DNA of 64,000 nucleotides from Copromyces sp. CBS 386.78 (taxonomy: Eukaryota > Ascomycota > Sordariomycetes > Sordariales > Sordariaceae). Location: positions 496,001-560,000 of the forward strand of contig MU839081.1 in the NCBI GenBank assembly GCA_030685235.1, in the 5' to 3' direction. The notes beneath the pieces were generated by a model. That model was given only the letters and a program-made list of their open reading frames with translations. It made no database searches and had not been told where the DNA came from. Positions within the stretch are counted from its first letter, which is position 1, and each line of letters begins with the position of its first letter. The position numbers and the translations under genes were made by a program. Below are positions 9,841-20,727 of the stretch, piece after piece.

Positions 9841-12444
9841 TCACTTCTTGAATGTAGCCGTCCTGCCAGCCGCCTTGGCCGAGTAATGCGCTCTCGCGCC
9901 CTTCGGTCCCTCCTGAGACTTGTTGCCATACGGGTTAAACCTCTTATTCGCTTTCTTGACGTCCTCCTGAGTCTTGCGAGCACGCAACACCGACGCAGCC
10001 TGGGAGTAATCAAACGGTTGATCTTCCTTCTCTCCTTCCTCACCCTCCGCCTGTTTAGCGGCAGCAGCAGCTTCTTCCTGAGCCTTCTTCTTTGCCTCCT
10101 TCTTTGCGGCCTTCTCTGCCCTTCGCTGAGCCCTGAGCGCTTCCTTGGCCTGCTTCTTCTTCTCTTTGGAGGCTTTCTTGGCAGCCTTTTGGGATTTCTT
10201 GGATGACTTGTCGCTTGCTTCTTCCTCGTCCTCCTCCTCTTCTTCCTCGTCGGAATCGTCACCCTCGGCTTCGCCGCCGGTTTGCGCATCGGTTTCGGTA
10301 TGAGGCGCGGAAGAATCCTCGATTTCGGCATGCTCTTCCTCCTCTTCCTCCTCAGACTCTTCCTCGCGCTTGCGCTTGCCGCCGCTCCTGAGAGTGAACT
10401 CCTGGTTGACTACCACCTGCTCCGGCTCCGGCTGAGGCGCTGGCGCCATCTCCTCTGGTTGATCCACCTCCATCTCAGTCGTGGTTCCGTCCATGAAGTC
10501 GGCAGGATAAGGGAGGGTGATCTCCAACATGCCGTCGAGCTTGGCAGTCTTCGCGGCAGTGCCATCCCAGACCGAGCTCAAAGTGACGCCGCCCCAGAAC
10601 TGGGACCGGTCAGCCTTGAGCTCCTTGACGTCCGGAATGTCGCTATCATCGGAGATGACCGCAGCACGCTTGGCGGGAGCGATGGTGGATGAGTCGCTCT
10701 TGAAGATATCGATCATCTTGGGGCCGTTCACACCTTCCTCCTTAGCCTTCTGGATCACGTCGAACAGGTCATCTAGATAAGGCTTGAGGCCCTTGGCATT
10801 GCTGTCCAGAATACTCCACAGAGCCTTCTTGTCGGTCGGGAGTATCCGGGCAATGTCGGCAAGCACCTGCTGTGTCATGAAGAAGAAAGGACTCTCATCC
10901 TCCCGGCGAGCTAAGTTGTCGCGCCATTGGTGCACGGCCTTGTAGACGGCAAACTGCTCGCTGTTGTAGAGTGTTGGGGACTTAAGCAGCACGTTATACC
11001 ACCCGCGGGGTCCTTGGCCGGTTTCGACGTTGTAGCTAGGGTTCTCGTAGCGTTGCAGGGCGACATCCTTTGACCTCTCAAGAACCAGCTCGAGAAGGTC
11101 AGGCTTCGGCTTTCCGGGTGTTGAGCGCTCGATGAGCTCATTGATGAGCATGTCGAAGATATAGAGCAGGTAGTGGGTATCGGACCGCGCATAGTAGAAC
11201 ATCTCTTCGGGAAGAGGTCTGATGCGCCAATCTGCAAGCTGATACTTCTTGTCGGCTTCGAACTCGGCAAACTTGCTAAGCAGGTATCCCAAGCTCCTTC
11301 CAGGGTACCCGAGAACGGCGCAAGCGTGATATGTATCGAAAAGACCGACAAGGTACAGGCCGAGATCTCTCTGCAGCCAGATGGCATCCATGAAAGCACC
11401 GTGAAGAACCTGGCTCAGGTTAGTTTAGAACACGGCGACAGCCTGAAGGTTGGAGTGTGTCTTACCTTGACGATCTTGGGGTCCGCGAAGACCTCGTTCA
11501 GGACCTCAAGCTTGTGCCTCCATGGCTGAAGAGTATCAATTACCCAGTCCTTTTCTCTGGTGCTGATCTGCATGAGTGACAGCAGTCCGGTGTAAGACCT
11601 GAAATCGTGATGTTCCAGATCAAGCGCAATTTCCTTGGCCTGCTTGAGCTCCTCCAACATCTCCAAGACACCCTCGTAAGTATCAACCCATATGGCGGAT
11701 GTCGAATCGATAGGAAGGAACTCCTTCGGTTCTCGCTTCTTGTACACATGCTCGGGATACGGTGTCGTCTTGATCTCGGTTTCGTAAGGATGCTTGTATC
11801 TGAAAAAAAAAAACGTTCATGTTAGCGGCGTGATTTTATGATTTCGAGAATAAAAGGCAGACGTACTGTGTGTTGTTGTCATCGTCGACAAAGGTTGTCA
11901 GGCTGTCCTCCAGTGACACCTTGGCATGAGGCTTGGACGACAACAGAGGCTTCCAGGGACCAGTAGCGAAGTTATCGACCTTCCTCTCGAAATTATTCTG
12001 AGGCTTGAGAATGTTGGCTCTCTTCAATGACCAGTCAAGACGATCGTTGGACGACTTGACGCGCTTTTGGGCGCGACCCTGGTCGGCGGGGGTGGGCGCA
12101 TCCTTCCGCTTGATCAATCCGGTGTACTCGTCAAGGCAGGTGTCGGCTTTCTCGAGCAGCGAGTCGATCACGTCGACAATGTTCCTCCACTGAATGTCCA
12201 CATCATCGGCATCTTCAAGAGCGCCAACCTTCTGGCCGGTGAGATTGGCAGTCGACTTCAGGAGCCCGTTGGCAAGGTTCAAGAGGCGGCCGGAGCTGTT
12301 GTCGAGTTGGCTGCCGACAGCCGGGTTGACGGTGCGCTGGAACTGAAGATCCTCGCTGGCAATCGAGTTGGCGGTTCGGGTTGTGGCAACCAAGGCGGCT
12401 TGGAGCGATTCCCTTAGGGTCTTGAAGTCCAGTGAACCGTCCAT
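9841..12444 (-). CDS. rrp6: Rrp6-type 3'-5' exonuclease of the nuclear exosome
   Basis: Nuclear exosome exoribonuclease that trims and degrades rRNA, snRNA, snoRNA and aberrant transcripts. Three exons read leftward: 12444-11867, 11799-11466, 11409-9841 (826 aa). Introns of 67 and 56 nt have GTACGT and GTAAGA donors and the frame stays open. The N-terminal region (about 1-190) is PMC2NT-like, the domain that binds the Rrp47-type cofactor. The DEDD-Y nuclease core shows 'ALDLEHHDFRSYTGLLSLMQ' (D and E), 'GAFMDAIWLQRD' with the third D, and 'YARSDTHYLL' with the Y and fourth D. An HRDC-like region follows (near 'AVHQWRDNLARREDESPFFF'). The C-terminal 200 residues are acidic then Lys/Ala-rich, typical of the nuclear-targeting tail. 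The start at 12444 ('MDGSLDFKTL') is preferred because upstream in-frame sequence has no family-like features. It is divergent from mdm35. Confidence 0.93.
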
Positions 12445-13074
12445 TTTGGCCGTTTGGTTCTGGGGTTGTTGTGAGGCGGACGTCACAGAGAGTGGAAGCC
12501 CGATGCGGTTCTCCAAAATGCGTTGTCGTTCTGCTGCCCCAGGAACTTTTTTTTGCGGACAGCCCAGGCATGCGGCTTGTGGAGAAAGCGCCAAGTTGAA
12601 CGGGAAAACCGATGCTTGGATGCCATCCAGCGGGTTCAAGCTGCTCTGTACTGGTACCTCCCGGCCCGTGCCAGGAAATGAGCGGACTGAGGTAGAAGGA
12701 CTTTTAGCTACTGATAAGATAAGACCGAGGGACCTGCCAAGAGCTGGGCTTGTGCTGATCTGGACCACAACGTTCATCCATCGGCATCCAGGCTTCAAGT
12801 TTAGAAAGCCGTCCTGTGACGAAGGTGCGCAATTCCATTGTTTTGATACAGTACCAGAACTTGATCGTTTCAGGTGGGCTCTTCGGCAACTGAAGCGTTG
12901 ACATTTTGGGTACACATCTTTCCACAGCACACCTACATAGGGTTTCACACGACACCCTTTTGATTCGGTCATTTTGCCCAACTATATAGCTCTATACTCA
13001 ACGTCATCGGACACCGTATCAAAGTCCGTAGCTCCTTTGCCAACATCAACAGTTCAGTCACCTACCAGTTCAAG
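12445..13074. promoter_or_regulatory. Shared intergenic region between rrp6 and mdm35
   Basis: 630 bp separate the two divergent start codons. The rrp6 frame stays open leftward from 12981, but family similarity begins only at 12444, so most of this interval is promoter and 5' untranslated sequence. I see no distinctive operator. Confidence 0.4.
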
Positions 13075-13547
13075 ATGTCCCAGTCACTCGCCAAAGAATG
13101 CAACGAGCTCAAGGAGTAAGTCTTTGAACTTCATAGACAAAAGACAACAGCAGCTTACCTGGTTGTAGGCGGTACGATACATGCTTTCTCAAATGGTACA
13201 GTGAGAGTAAGTGTACAGAAACAATTCAACAAGTCAACATGTGGTCATACTTATACCCTGCAGAATACCTTAGAGGAACTGGCACCGAACAGAATAACGA
13301 ATGTTCCCAACTCTTCAAGCAGTACAGCTCCTGCCTGCAGGTGAGTCGAAAAGTAATACAGCCCCCTACAACATCGATAGCTTACCTCTCTATAGGTTGC
13401 TTTGAAGGAGCGCGGCATCGACAAGCTGCTAGACGAGGCGCGGGAAGAACTCAAGGACAGCGACTCAACATACATGAGCAAGAAGAAATGTGAGTTTAAC
13501 TTTGCAACCTGGCCAAAGTCAAGGATGACTTGCTGACAATATCAGAA
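13075..13547 (+). CDS. mdm35: Mdm35/TRIAP1-type twin-CX9C protein of the mitochondrial intermembrane space
   Basis: Small intermembrane-space chaperone. In yeast, Mdm35 binds and stabilises Ups/PRELI lipid-transfer proteins that move phosphatidic acid and phosphatidylserine. The gene is broken into five exons, 13075-13115, 13169-13206, 13264-13340, 13396-13489 and 13546-13547, giving 83 aa, the usual family size. The protein has two CX9C motifs, C9-x9-C19 ('CNELKERYDTC') and a second in 'CSQLFKQYSSC', then the family-typical 'ALKERGIDKLLDEAREE'. Cys pairs of this type are oxidised by the Mia40 pathway. If the last intron (GTGAGT...CAG) is used, the stop codon is assembled across it as T|AA. 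If it is retained, the protein gains about 15 residues. Divergent from rrp6. Confidence 0.9.
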
Positions 13548-14298
13548 TTTGTCTAAGCATGAATATCAATCGACGACCAACTCCTTTAACCCGCAAACAA
13601 GCAACTCGTCCTTACACTCTTCACTTCAGTTGTCTCTTTGCCGTATACAGTATACAGCCCCTGGTGTTCGTAGAACCGAGGGCTTCATTTACATACTTCT
13701 TCTTTCAATCAAAGTTCGTGTACCCGGAGCTGCTGCCCTTAGTGTTTGTTTGCAGCTTCCCAGTTTCCTTTCTGCCAGTGTCTTGTGTCTTGTGCCTTCA
13801 AGACTTTATCAACTGAAGCAGCCACTTCAATGTTCATGTTCCCTTCCGAATAAGGTTTGGGAGGTGGATCCAACATCCAATCGGTTCATCACAGAGCGCA
13901 GTCGCAGCCAACTGGGATGCTGTTGCGCTCGGGGGTTCTCGCTTGTAGGCGCTAGAACGCTCCACACTCCCTGTAACACCGCCTAAACTGCTCCGATAAA
14001 CTTCCAGCGCGAGTTTCTGTCCAACAACACGACACCTCGCATCATTCGTTCCCGTCCCAGATCAACAAATTTCGGCATCGCATTGCTTTCAGTCCAGCTT
14101 TTACTCCGACGACATCTTCAACTTCTTGGACCGCCGAGTTTTTACAACCGCCAATCCTTCCTATACCCGCACCCAGTATCCGCCCGCATTTCCTCTCCCC
14201 ACCCGACACCAGGGAAAGTGACCATCGGACTACAACTACCGGCCCAGACTTTTGTCCGCGAACGCATATGCTAGAACAGTAAGGGGCAGCGCGCCTCT
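13548..14298. other. Intergenic region between mdm35 and the small membrane-protein gene
   Basis: Contains the mdm35 3' untranslated region and the upstream region of the next gene. An open frame at 13549-13986 has no recognisable features and overlaps another frame. CT-rich tracts near 14050-14200 look like a fungal promoter or 5' leader. Confidence 0.4.
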
Positions 14299-14945
14299 AT
14301 GCACCCCTTTTCTGTTCTTACACTCGGCATCTTCGTAGCTGGGTATATCACCGCCCGATGGGACCTCGTCACTCGCCTATATGAGCTTGCCATATTTGCT
14401 TGGAATTACGGAGTGGTGGTAAGCGTCACATGCAACGGGAAAGGAAGGGAAGACCGTGGCGGGGGGGCNNNNNNNNNNAACTCCATTATTTTCTGTTCCT
14501 TTTTTTTTGGTTTTTTTGGTTGGGGGGTTCCTGAAAATTGAAAGGGAAATTTATGGTTTACCCCGGGCCCCCCCCCCCCCCCCCCCCCCCCGGCCAAACC
14601 ACCATTGCGCCGAAACAGCAACAGCTTGGATCGCTAACCTTTATGCCAATTCGTCTCTAGACTCGGGCCGCCAAGGGCTTCGGCGTGTTAAGCCTTGTGT
14701 TTCTCGTCATCTTTATTCCTGTGCAACGTCTTGCAACTTTGGAGTCGAACCTGGTACGACCACCAGCTTGCTGCTGCCCCCAACCAACCGTCGATATGCG
14801 AATCCCACATACTGATATTTCCGGTCCAGCATCCGCGATTGCCAGGATCAGGTATCTCGGCGAGGGAACAACTAAGGAGAAGGGGCTCTTTCTGATTGGC
14901 TGCTCGCGAGTGCGCTATCTGTCATGCCAGAGGATGATGGCTTGA
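14299..14945 (+). CDS. Small two-helix membrane protein of unknown function, upstream of gpi1
   Basis: Not recognised by family. Exon 1 (14299-14418) joins at GTAAGC to exon 2 (from 14661 after TCTCTAG), giving a continuous N-terminal 70 residues with two hydrophobic segments: about 4-18 ('FSVLTLGIFVAGYIT') and about 46-60 ('FGVLSLVFLVIFIPV'), linked by a charged loop ('RWDLVTRLYELAIFAW'). The C-terminus is uncertain. Reading straight through gives 134 aa ending in a TGA that overlaps the gpi1 ATG by one base (TGATG). A possible extra intron (GTACGA near 14751 to CCAG near 14830) would give a shorter protein ending at 14895. The first intron contains the 10-N assembly gap and a long C run. 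Very small two-helix proteins occur as GPI-GlcNAc-transferase subunits (PIG-Y/Eri1 class), but I see no sequence match. Confidence 0.6.
14469..14478. other. Assembly gap (10 N) with flanking homopolymers
   Basis: Ten unknown bases follow a G run. A C run of about 24 bases lies at 14568-14591. The gap falls inside the inferred intron 14419-14660, so it probably does not affect coding sequence, but the true gap length is unknown. Confidence 0.97.
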
Positions 14946-17312
14946 TGCGCGTTTTCTGGCCTACAGACCTTCCGCGATCCGATTGTAAGGGCGTCGTGGT
15001 CGGCTGGAGGAACTCGGCCTTGGATGTTCTCGTGGTGGCAGTTCTGGAGGAGGTTGAGGTTTGTGCCCTCCGGGTTCTACAACTGGCCGGGGTTATGGAT
15101 ACAAGAGCTGACTCTCTGTGATAGCCTCGACGTGTTGAAAGCGCGTTAAAGCTCGGTAACCTCCTCCGTAACGCCCCCCACCCGGTCAGTCGCATCTACG
15201 AACAATGCGGCAAATCGTCTATAAGCGTCTTGGGCGTCTCCAACACTCCAGATACCGTCGAGGTCGACTCATCATGGATCCGGGTTATGATATCGCCTAA
15301 GCAGCGGGTGCCTTCTGTTACTTGTGCTCGAGCATCCAGTATTCAGATTATCCTTTTCGAGCGGCCGCTGCCAGGACGAATGCAGTACATGTCACTCAAT
15401 CCCATTGCCCTAGCTCTAGGAGACAAACACGATGGATTTAGGCAAGACTTCGCCGACAGTGGGGAGGAGGATGACGAGAAGCGGGAGCGTCTAAACAAGG
15501 AAACGAAGCGAAAACTGGTCGAGAAGCTCAAACAACATTCGGTGGTAAAGCGAATCCCGTCGCCCAAGGAACGAACGCTTGCGACAATAGTCAACCAAAT
15601 CAACTGGGCGTGGGAGCTCGAAAAGCTACTGCAGCAGAATGTCTCACGCATTGGTACCCGTCCTAAGAGGGCTTTGAGCGTGTCAGAAAGGGTGGTCGAG
15701 TCGGCAACAACAGCTCGCGACATGATCTTGGTGTGGCTTTGGGACATGATCACTATTTACGTGCTGCCCGTCATCAAGAAGTTGTTCGTGCTTGGCTTGA
15801 TGGCTCACAGGGTGGTCGCCGAGATGTTGTTGCGCATACTGGAGTGGCGACTTCGACCAAGATATGCAGCTCTGAAAGACATATCTGCGACGGCCCAGCA
15901 AGTTGAGATTCGTCTCCAACAGTTTTGCTACTGGCCAATGCAGTATGTCACGCTTCGGTTAAGGAAGAATGACTGGGCGAGTGTGACCACAAGTCATCCG
16001 GACTACATACGGTTTTACAACAGTCTCTGGCTTGTTGCTAATGATGTTATCATCGGTATGGCGTTTGGTTCTTACATCATCGACAATGCCGACTGGGTGG
16101 CCAACGAGATCAGCCGCCTGCTCACCACCTATACCGTCGAGGCATTGCAGAGCAGCATTTCCTGGCTCATGGGCTGGCCGGCAGGCTTGAAGCTAAATAC
16201 AGAGCTAGCGGCGTTCCTTGGAGACCTGTTCTTATGGGTCATTGAATACTGGGCGAGTAAGTTACTGATCTGCTCTTATATTTCTTTTGCTAAATATACT
16301 AACACTGACAAAGGTTGTATTGAGACAATTCGGCCCATGCTGCCGCGAATTGTGTTGATCATCGGCTTCTCGAGTTTTGCGGGCGCAAGCATGCCTCTTG
16401 CCCTGTTCTCGGACCTCCTCTCGATACTCACCATTCACATTTACTCGTTTTATCTCGCCTCAGCTAGGATCTTTCACTGGCAGTTGAACATCCTCCAGTC
16501 GCTTTTCCACCTCTTCCGCGGCAAGAAACACAATGTCCTTCGTAACCGCATAGACTCATGCGACTATGGGCTCGATCAACTTCTTGTTGGAACTATCCTT
16601 TTCACGGTCCTGTTCTTCCTTCTGCCCACCGTGGTGGTGTTCTACTTGAACTTTGCGATTGCACGCATGGCTATCATCCTGTTCAAGGCTTGCTTCGATA
16701 CAGCACTTTCTTGTCTAAACCACTTTCCACTTTTTGCATTGATGTTACGGGTCAAAGATCCGAAAAGACTTCCAGGTATGTCTCTTTTCTGTCTGCTCTC
16801 GGTCTGAGTCATCACAACTAACTGTTATCTAGGCGGCATCCGGTTCGAGCTTCGAGACACCCAAGACTTTAGCGCCACCTGTAATGATAATAATCCCCTT
16901 CGGCAACACCCCTCGACTTCCGTGATCTCTCTTCAGGTACGGAATCTCCTTTAAAAGCTTCAGGAGCTCAAGCTGACTTCATATCCAGCCCATCCCCCTA
17001 GACTTCAAGTCAATGTTCTACCAATACTTCCAAATGGGCAACCGGATTCGGAAGCATTACCTCTCGCCCCGCGTCGTCCTGTGTCTGCTGACGGGCAAGT
17101 TCGTCCCGCCGCTCAACAGAAAGAATTTGTACAGCCTTCAGTACAGTATGCTTCCCGCCAAGAGAGCCGGGGTGATGGAGATGTGGGATGCTGTCAATTC
17201 GTTGCCGGCGTCCAAGAGGAAGTCGATGCCGGTGCAGGTGCCCATTTTGGCGAACGGGAGGAACAGGTTTCCGAGCAATTATGGAGGGGGGAGGGCACGC
17301 AGTTATGGATAG
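14945..17312 (+). CDS. gpi1: Gpi1/PIG-Q subunit of GPI-N-acetylglucosaminyltransferase
   Basis: Subunit of the endoplasmic-reticulum complex that transfers GlcNAc from UDP-GlcNAc to phosphatidylinositol, the first step of GPI-anchor synthesis. Five exons, 14945-15058, 15125-16256, 16314-16775, 16833-16936, 16989-17312, give 711 aa. All joins keep frame; the first donor is GTTTGT. The N-terminus 'MRVFWPTDLP...GVVVGWRNSALDVLVV' is typical of fungal Gpi1. The core contains the PIG-Q signature region around 'NSLWLVANDVIIGMAFGSYI', several hydrophobic membrane segments, and 'YLSPRVVLCLLTGKFVPPLN'. A short charged tail ends the protein. An alternative in-frame start at 14924 would add seven residues. 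The gene lies immediately downstream of, and in the same direction as, the small two-helix membrane protein. Confidence 0.92.
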
Positions 17313-18539
17313 CGATCTTCTACAGCTGAAAGCGTGTGTTGTTGGTTTTGTAGTTTTGAGTTGTATATATTTGGTTCTGTTGGATGCTTAATGGCAGTTT
17401 CTGTTCTAGCGATTCTCTTTCCACAGCCCGCGCTTTTGAACTTGCTTTTCGCTCGAGATATGCTGAGAACAACAAACGAGACAAAGGGCTCGGACTACAT
17501 ACACATTCGATCGTCTTGGGTAGATCTTCTCATTCCCAAAAATACCGAAGTGTACAGTCTTAAAGAAGATGTTTGTTGACATGGCAACGGAAGGAAGGCG
17601 TAACTACCAGCACCTGACCCCTAATTCACTGGCCCCACTATAGCTTCCCCAGTTGCTCGCTGCCCCTGTCCAGTCACTCCAGTGTGTGATGCCTGTTGTC
17701 TCTCTCCACAAAACAACCTCAACGATAGCTCCTTCCACAACAACGGTACTTGGTTGATTCTTTCTGCGCCTTTCAGCCACCCAGCTTCGACTTCCGTGAT
17801 ATTTCAGCTCAGCTTCTATAGATCAGGTGAGCAACTTACACACTCTCCATATCTCTTAAAAGATTTTCCGCTTCCAACCAAACAAACTCACCTTTGGGAT
17901 TCACCCTTACCTCATATCTCTACCTACCTCTAGAGATCTCGGCTGCCTCTCTAGCCTCTCTCTACCTAGGACCTACCGGGCTCCTCACTTCATACCTTCA
18001 TTCACCTCTGTTATTCTTCCTTTTTTTTTTTTTTTTTTTTTTGCACAACCAGGCGCATTGTCGCTTTATACTGGTGTTAACTTACACATATCGTTCGTTG
18101 CCTTAGTAGTCCAAGGGACACGATAATACTACCTACGTAGCTACGAAACATAGACCTTTGGGGAACACCCTCCAATACATGTGAGTACTACAGCTTTCGT
18201 TCTTTGCTTCATATCCCATTACACTTTGCATCGTACGAGTTTGTTGCCTTGCCACGCCTTCTCATGGTCGGCTGTTCACTTTGTGTTCAGTGTTCAACAT
18301 CGGCACTTTGCATCACTGATTAGAAATGGCATGGCATGGAGTATATGTTTCACGAGTCTTCTAGTTGTTGAACGAGGCCGCTCATGTTCACATTGAAATC
18401 CATCCGCGGAACGAATATCAGGACAATTCACGTTTTGACCCTTTTGCGGTCTGAGAGAAGAGCAGTTGTTGATTTTTGATATTGTGTTCCACAGAGCAGA
18501 GCAGCTTACAAGACAGACAGATACACCACCACACCTAAA
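17313..18539. other. Intergenic region between gpi1 and tubulin cofactor C
   Basis: No gene seen. Contains the gpi1 3' untranslated region, CT-rich sequence near 17870-18010 and a 22-base T run at 18021-18042. The segment just before 18540 (CAGAGCAGAGCAGC, then ACACCACCACACC) looks like a 5' leader for the next gene. Confidence 0.45.
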
Positions 18540-19839
18540 ATGTCTGCGCTAGGAGCCGCCCACAAGGAGACACCCAAGGAGACGTTCTATCGTCAGTTCC
18601 AAGGGACCGTAGCCAGTAAGTCTTCTCATGATTCCCAGCCCCTTAATCCAAGAAGTCCAACTAACGGAACCCAAAGACCTCCAAGAACAAATCAGCCACC
18701 TCACGAACCTCTCCGCCGTCGCCGGCGAACGCCAAGATGCCATCGAGCACATCCTGACCGGCATCTCGCGGCTCTCCAACGAAGTCTCCGACGCCGCCGA
18801 CTACGTCCCCGCCTACGACCAGCGCACCTACTCGCAAGCGCTCAAGCAGTTGACAGACCAGCTCAATGAGGCCCAAGCCAAGTTCGCGCCCAAGAGCAGG
18901 TTCCAGTTCAAGAAGCGCCACGGCCCAGAGGCGGCATCCGGAGCCGGAGGAGGCGCTGCTGTGGCCAACAACGACAAGACCGACAAGAAGAAGAACGATG
19001 CCCGATATATGCTTCCCCAGGGAGGTCAAGATAAGAGCTCATCCCCTTCTGACATAGCTGGCTCAGAGGAACACCGGGACAACCTCAGCAACCTACCCTC
19101 CTTCCCCACCAACTCCAAGAACTACAACGAAGAGATTGCGAAAGGTCCTGCACAGTCGAGAGTCCGTAAGCCGAGCTTCTCGACTGCGCGGGACATTACG
19201 CTCTCAGATCACGAGAAGCTGCACATCATCCTGCCGCTGTCGGCGTCCAGGGCGACCTCGGCTGGCGCCCTCACGAATATGAAGGGATGTATCGTGGACA
19301 TGTCGATACCCACACAAGCAGGTGGTGGCGCACCGTTTGCCAGCCTGGCGCTGAAGAACATCTCGGACAGCTTGATCATTGCGGGCCACGTGGATGGACC
19401 ATGCCACATCACGGGTTTGCGTGACAGCAAGGTGCTGGTGGTGGCGAGACAGGTGCGGATCCACGAATGCGAGAATGTGGATTTTTATCTGTATTGTGCC
19501 AGTAGGCCGATCATTGAGGATTGTAAAGGGTTGAGGTTTGCGCCGGCGCCCAAGTCTCATGTGAGTTTTCTTCTCTCTTCCCCCAATTTTATGTTTGGGA
19601 GTAATCATGTTGACAAGCCATTTCTCTCTACCTAGTCGGCCGACAAAGACGAGAGGACCAACATGTGGGATCAGGTGGATGACTTCAAGTGGTTGAAGGC
19701 GGAGCATTCGCCAAACTGGAGCGTGCTACCGGAAGAGCAACGCATCGCAGAGGATATCTGGAAGGATAAGGTCCCTGGTTATCCTGGTGTAGGTCTGGAT
19801 GATATCTTGATGACAGTCGGGATTGGTGCTGAGGCGTAG
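18540..19839 (+). CDS. Tubulin-folding cofactor C (TBCC, yeast Cin2-like)
   Basis: Cofactor C joins the cofactor D/E-tubulin complex and stimulates GTP hydrolysis by beta-tubulin so that folded heterodimer is released. Exons 18540-18615, 18677-19560, 19636-19839 give 387 aa; both joins are in frame (GTAAGT...AAAG and GTGAGT...CTAG). The N-terminal third (about 8-115) is a predicted helical tubulin-binding region ('NLQEQISHLTNLSA...'). A Ser/Lys-rich linker follows, then the C-CAP/TBCC beta-helix at about 200-320. It carries 'HVDGPCHITGLRDSKVLVVA' and 'RQVRIHEC', where R near 285 corresponds to the arginine-finger position known in TBCC and RP2. The tail 'WDQVDDFKWLKAEHSPNW' is typical of the family. 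Convergent with med9. Confidence 0.93.
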
Positions 19840-20199
19840 AAGCCTAGAAGATCATCAAGTCTGAAGACTATCCGGAAGGTTTCTTGGGGCGGCAACCTGG
19901 GCAAGCTCGGTACTTGGTAGCGGTACTTCCTGCGGCCGGGTTCGGGGGGTATCGTGTAGATGTTGTAGTGTAGAGTGGTGTATGTCGAGAATTATGATGT
20001 TGATGTTGGTGGGATGGACAGTACTTGTAACAATGGGCATGGTGATGTTCGCATTAAGGCCCCCTCAAAGGCCATGAACACCCTCTTGCCGAAGTCCGTA
20101 TTTGTCAGCCGTCAAATATGGCAAAGCCTAGAAGGCAAACCGACCATAGCACCGCCAAAATCCCAGCTCCAACAGAGGGTATCAACCAACTCTCCCCGT
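19840..20199. other. Convergent 3' interval between cofactor C and med9
   Basis: About 360 bp holding the 3' untranslated regions of both genes. I see no separate gene. An open frame that starts here (19975) runs antisense into med9 and is a shadow. Confidence 0.45.
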
Positions 20200-20727
20200 C
20201 TACTCAACCATCCTCTCCCCCTCCTCATCCGCTCTACTCTGTTCCAGCCTAGCAAACTGCAGCCCCTCCTCCCTTATCCTCGCCAACATCTCCACCTGCT
20301 TCCTCTTCCGTTCCTCCAGCTCCTTAATCTCCGCTTCCTGCTGCGCAATCGTCCTCCCAATATCCGGCAGCGTCAAAACCGCCTGGCGCGCTCTCTGCAA
20401 CTTGTGCTTCAAATTGTCCGTCGCTTGCGGCACGTCCTTCGCATTAAACAACGACCCTTCTGCTGTCGTGGAGGTTGTTGGGTTGGAAGTAGGGATCGGA
20501 AGGGGCGTGGTGCCTGTTACGGCGCCGGGGGCCGGGGTGCCGATGCCACCGGGGTGGGAAGTAGGATTGCCAGAGGAGGAGGGGTTGTTGAGGTTGGAGG
20601 AGGAGGCGGCGGCGGCCTCGCGGCGGGCGGAGGCTTGGGCAGAGCGGAATTTGGTGAGTATTTGGGTGAGTTCGGTTAGGGTGTCGATTGCGTCGGGCGA
20701 GAGGGTGTGGGGGATATGGGTTGCCAT
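20200..20727 (-). CDS. med9: Mediator complex subunit 9
   Basis: Fungal Med9 (yeast Cse2-like), a middle-module subunit of the Mediator coactivator that bridges transcription factors and RNA polymerase II. Single exon, 175 aa. The N-terminus 'LSPDAIDTLTELTQILTKFR' and C-terminal 'DVPQATDNLKHKLQRARQAV' followed by the coiled coil 'IAQQEAEIKELEERKRKQVE' match the family layout. A low-complexity Ser/Thr/Pro/Gly linker (about 40-95) separates the two helical parts. The ATG at 20727 is preceded by no longer in-frame candidate. It ends about 360 bp from the convergent cofactor C gene and is divergent from gpmI. Confidence 0.85.
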   Translation of the reverse strand: MATHIPHTLSPDAIDTLTELTQILTKFRSAQASARREAAAASSSNLNNPSSSGNPTSHPGGIGTPAPGAVTGTTPLPIPTSNPTTSTTAEGSLFNAKDVPQATDNLKHKLQRARQAVLTLPDIGRTIAQQEAEIKELEERKRKQVEMLARIREEGLQFARLEQSRADEEGERMVE

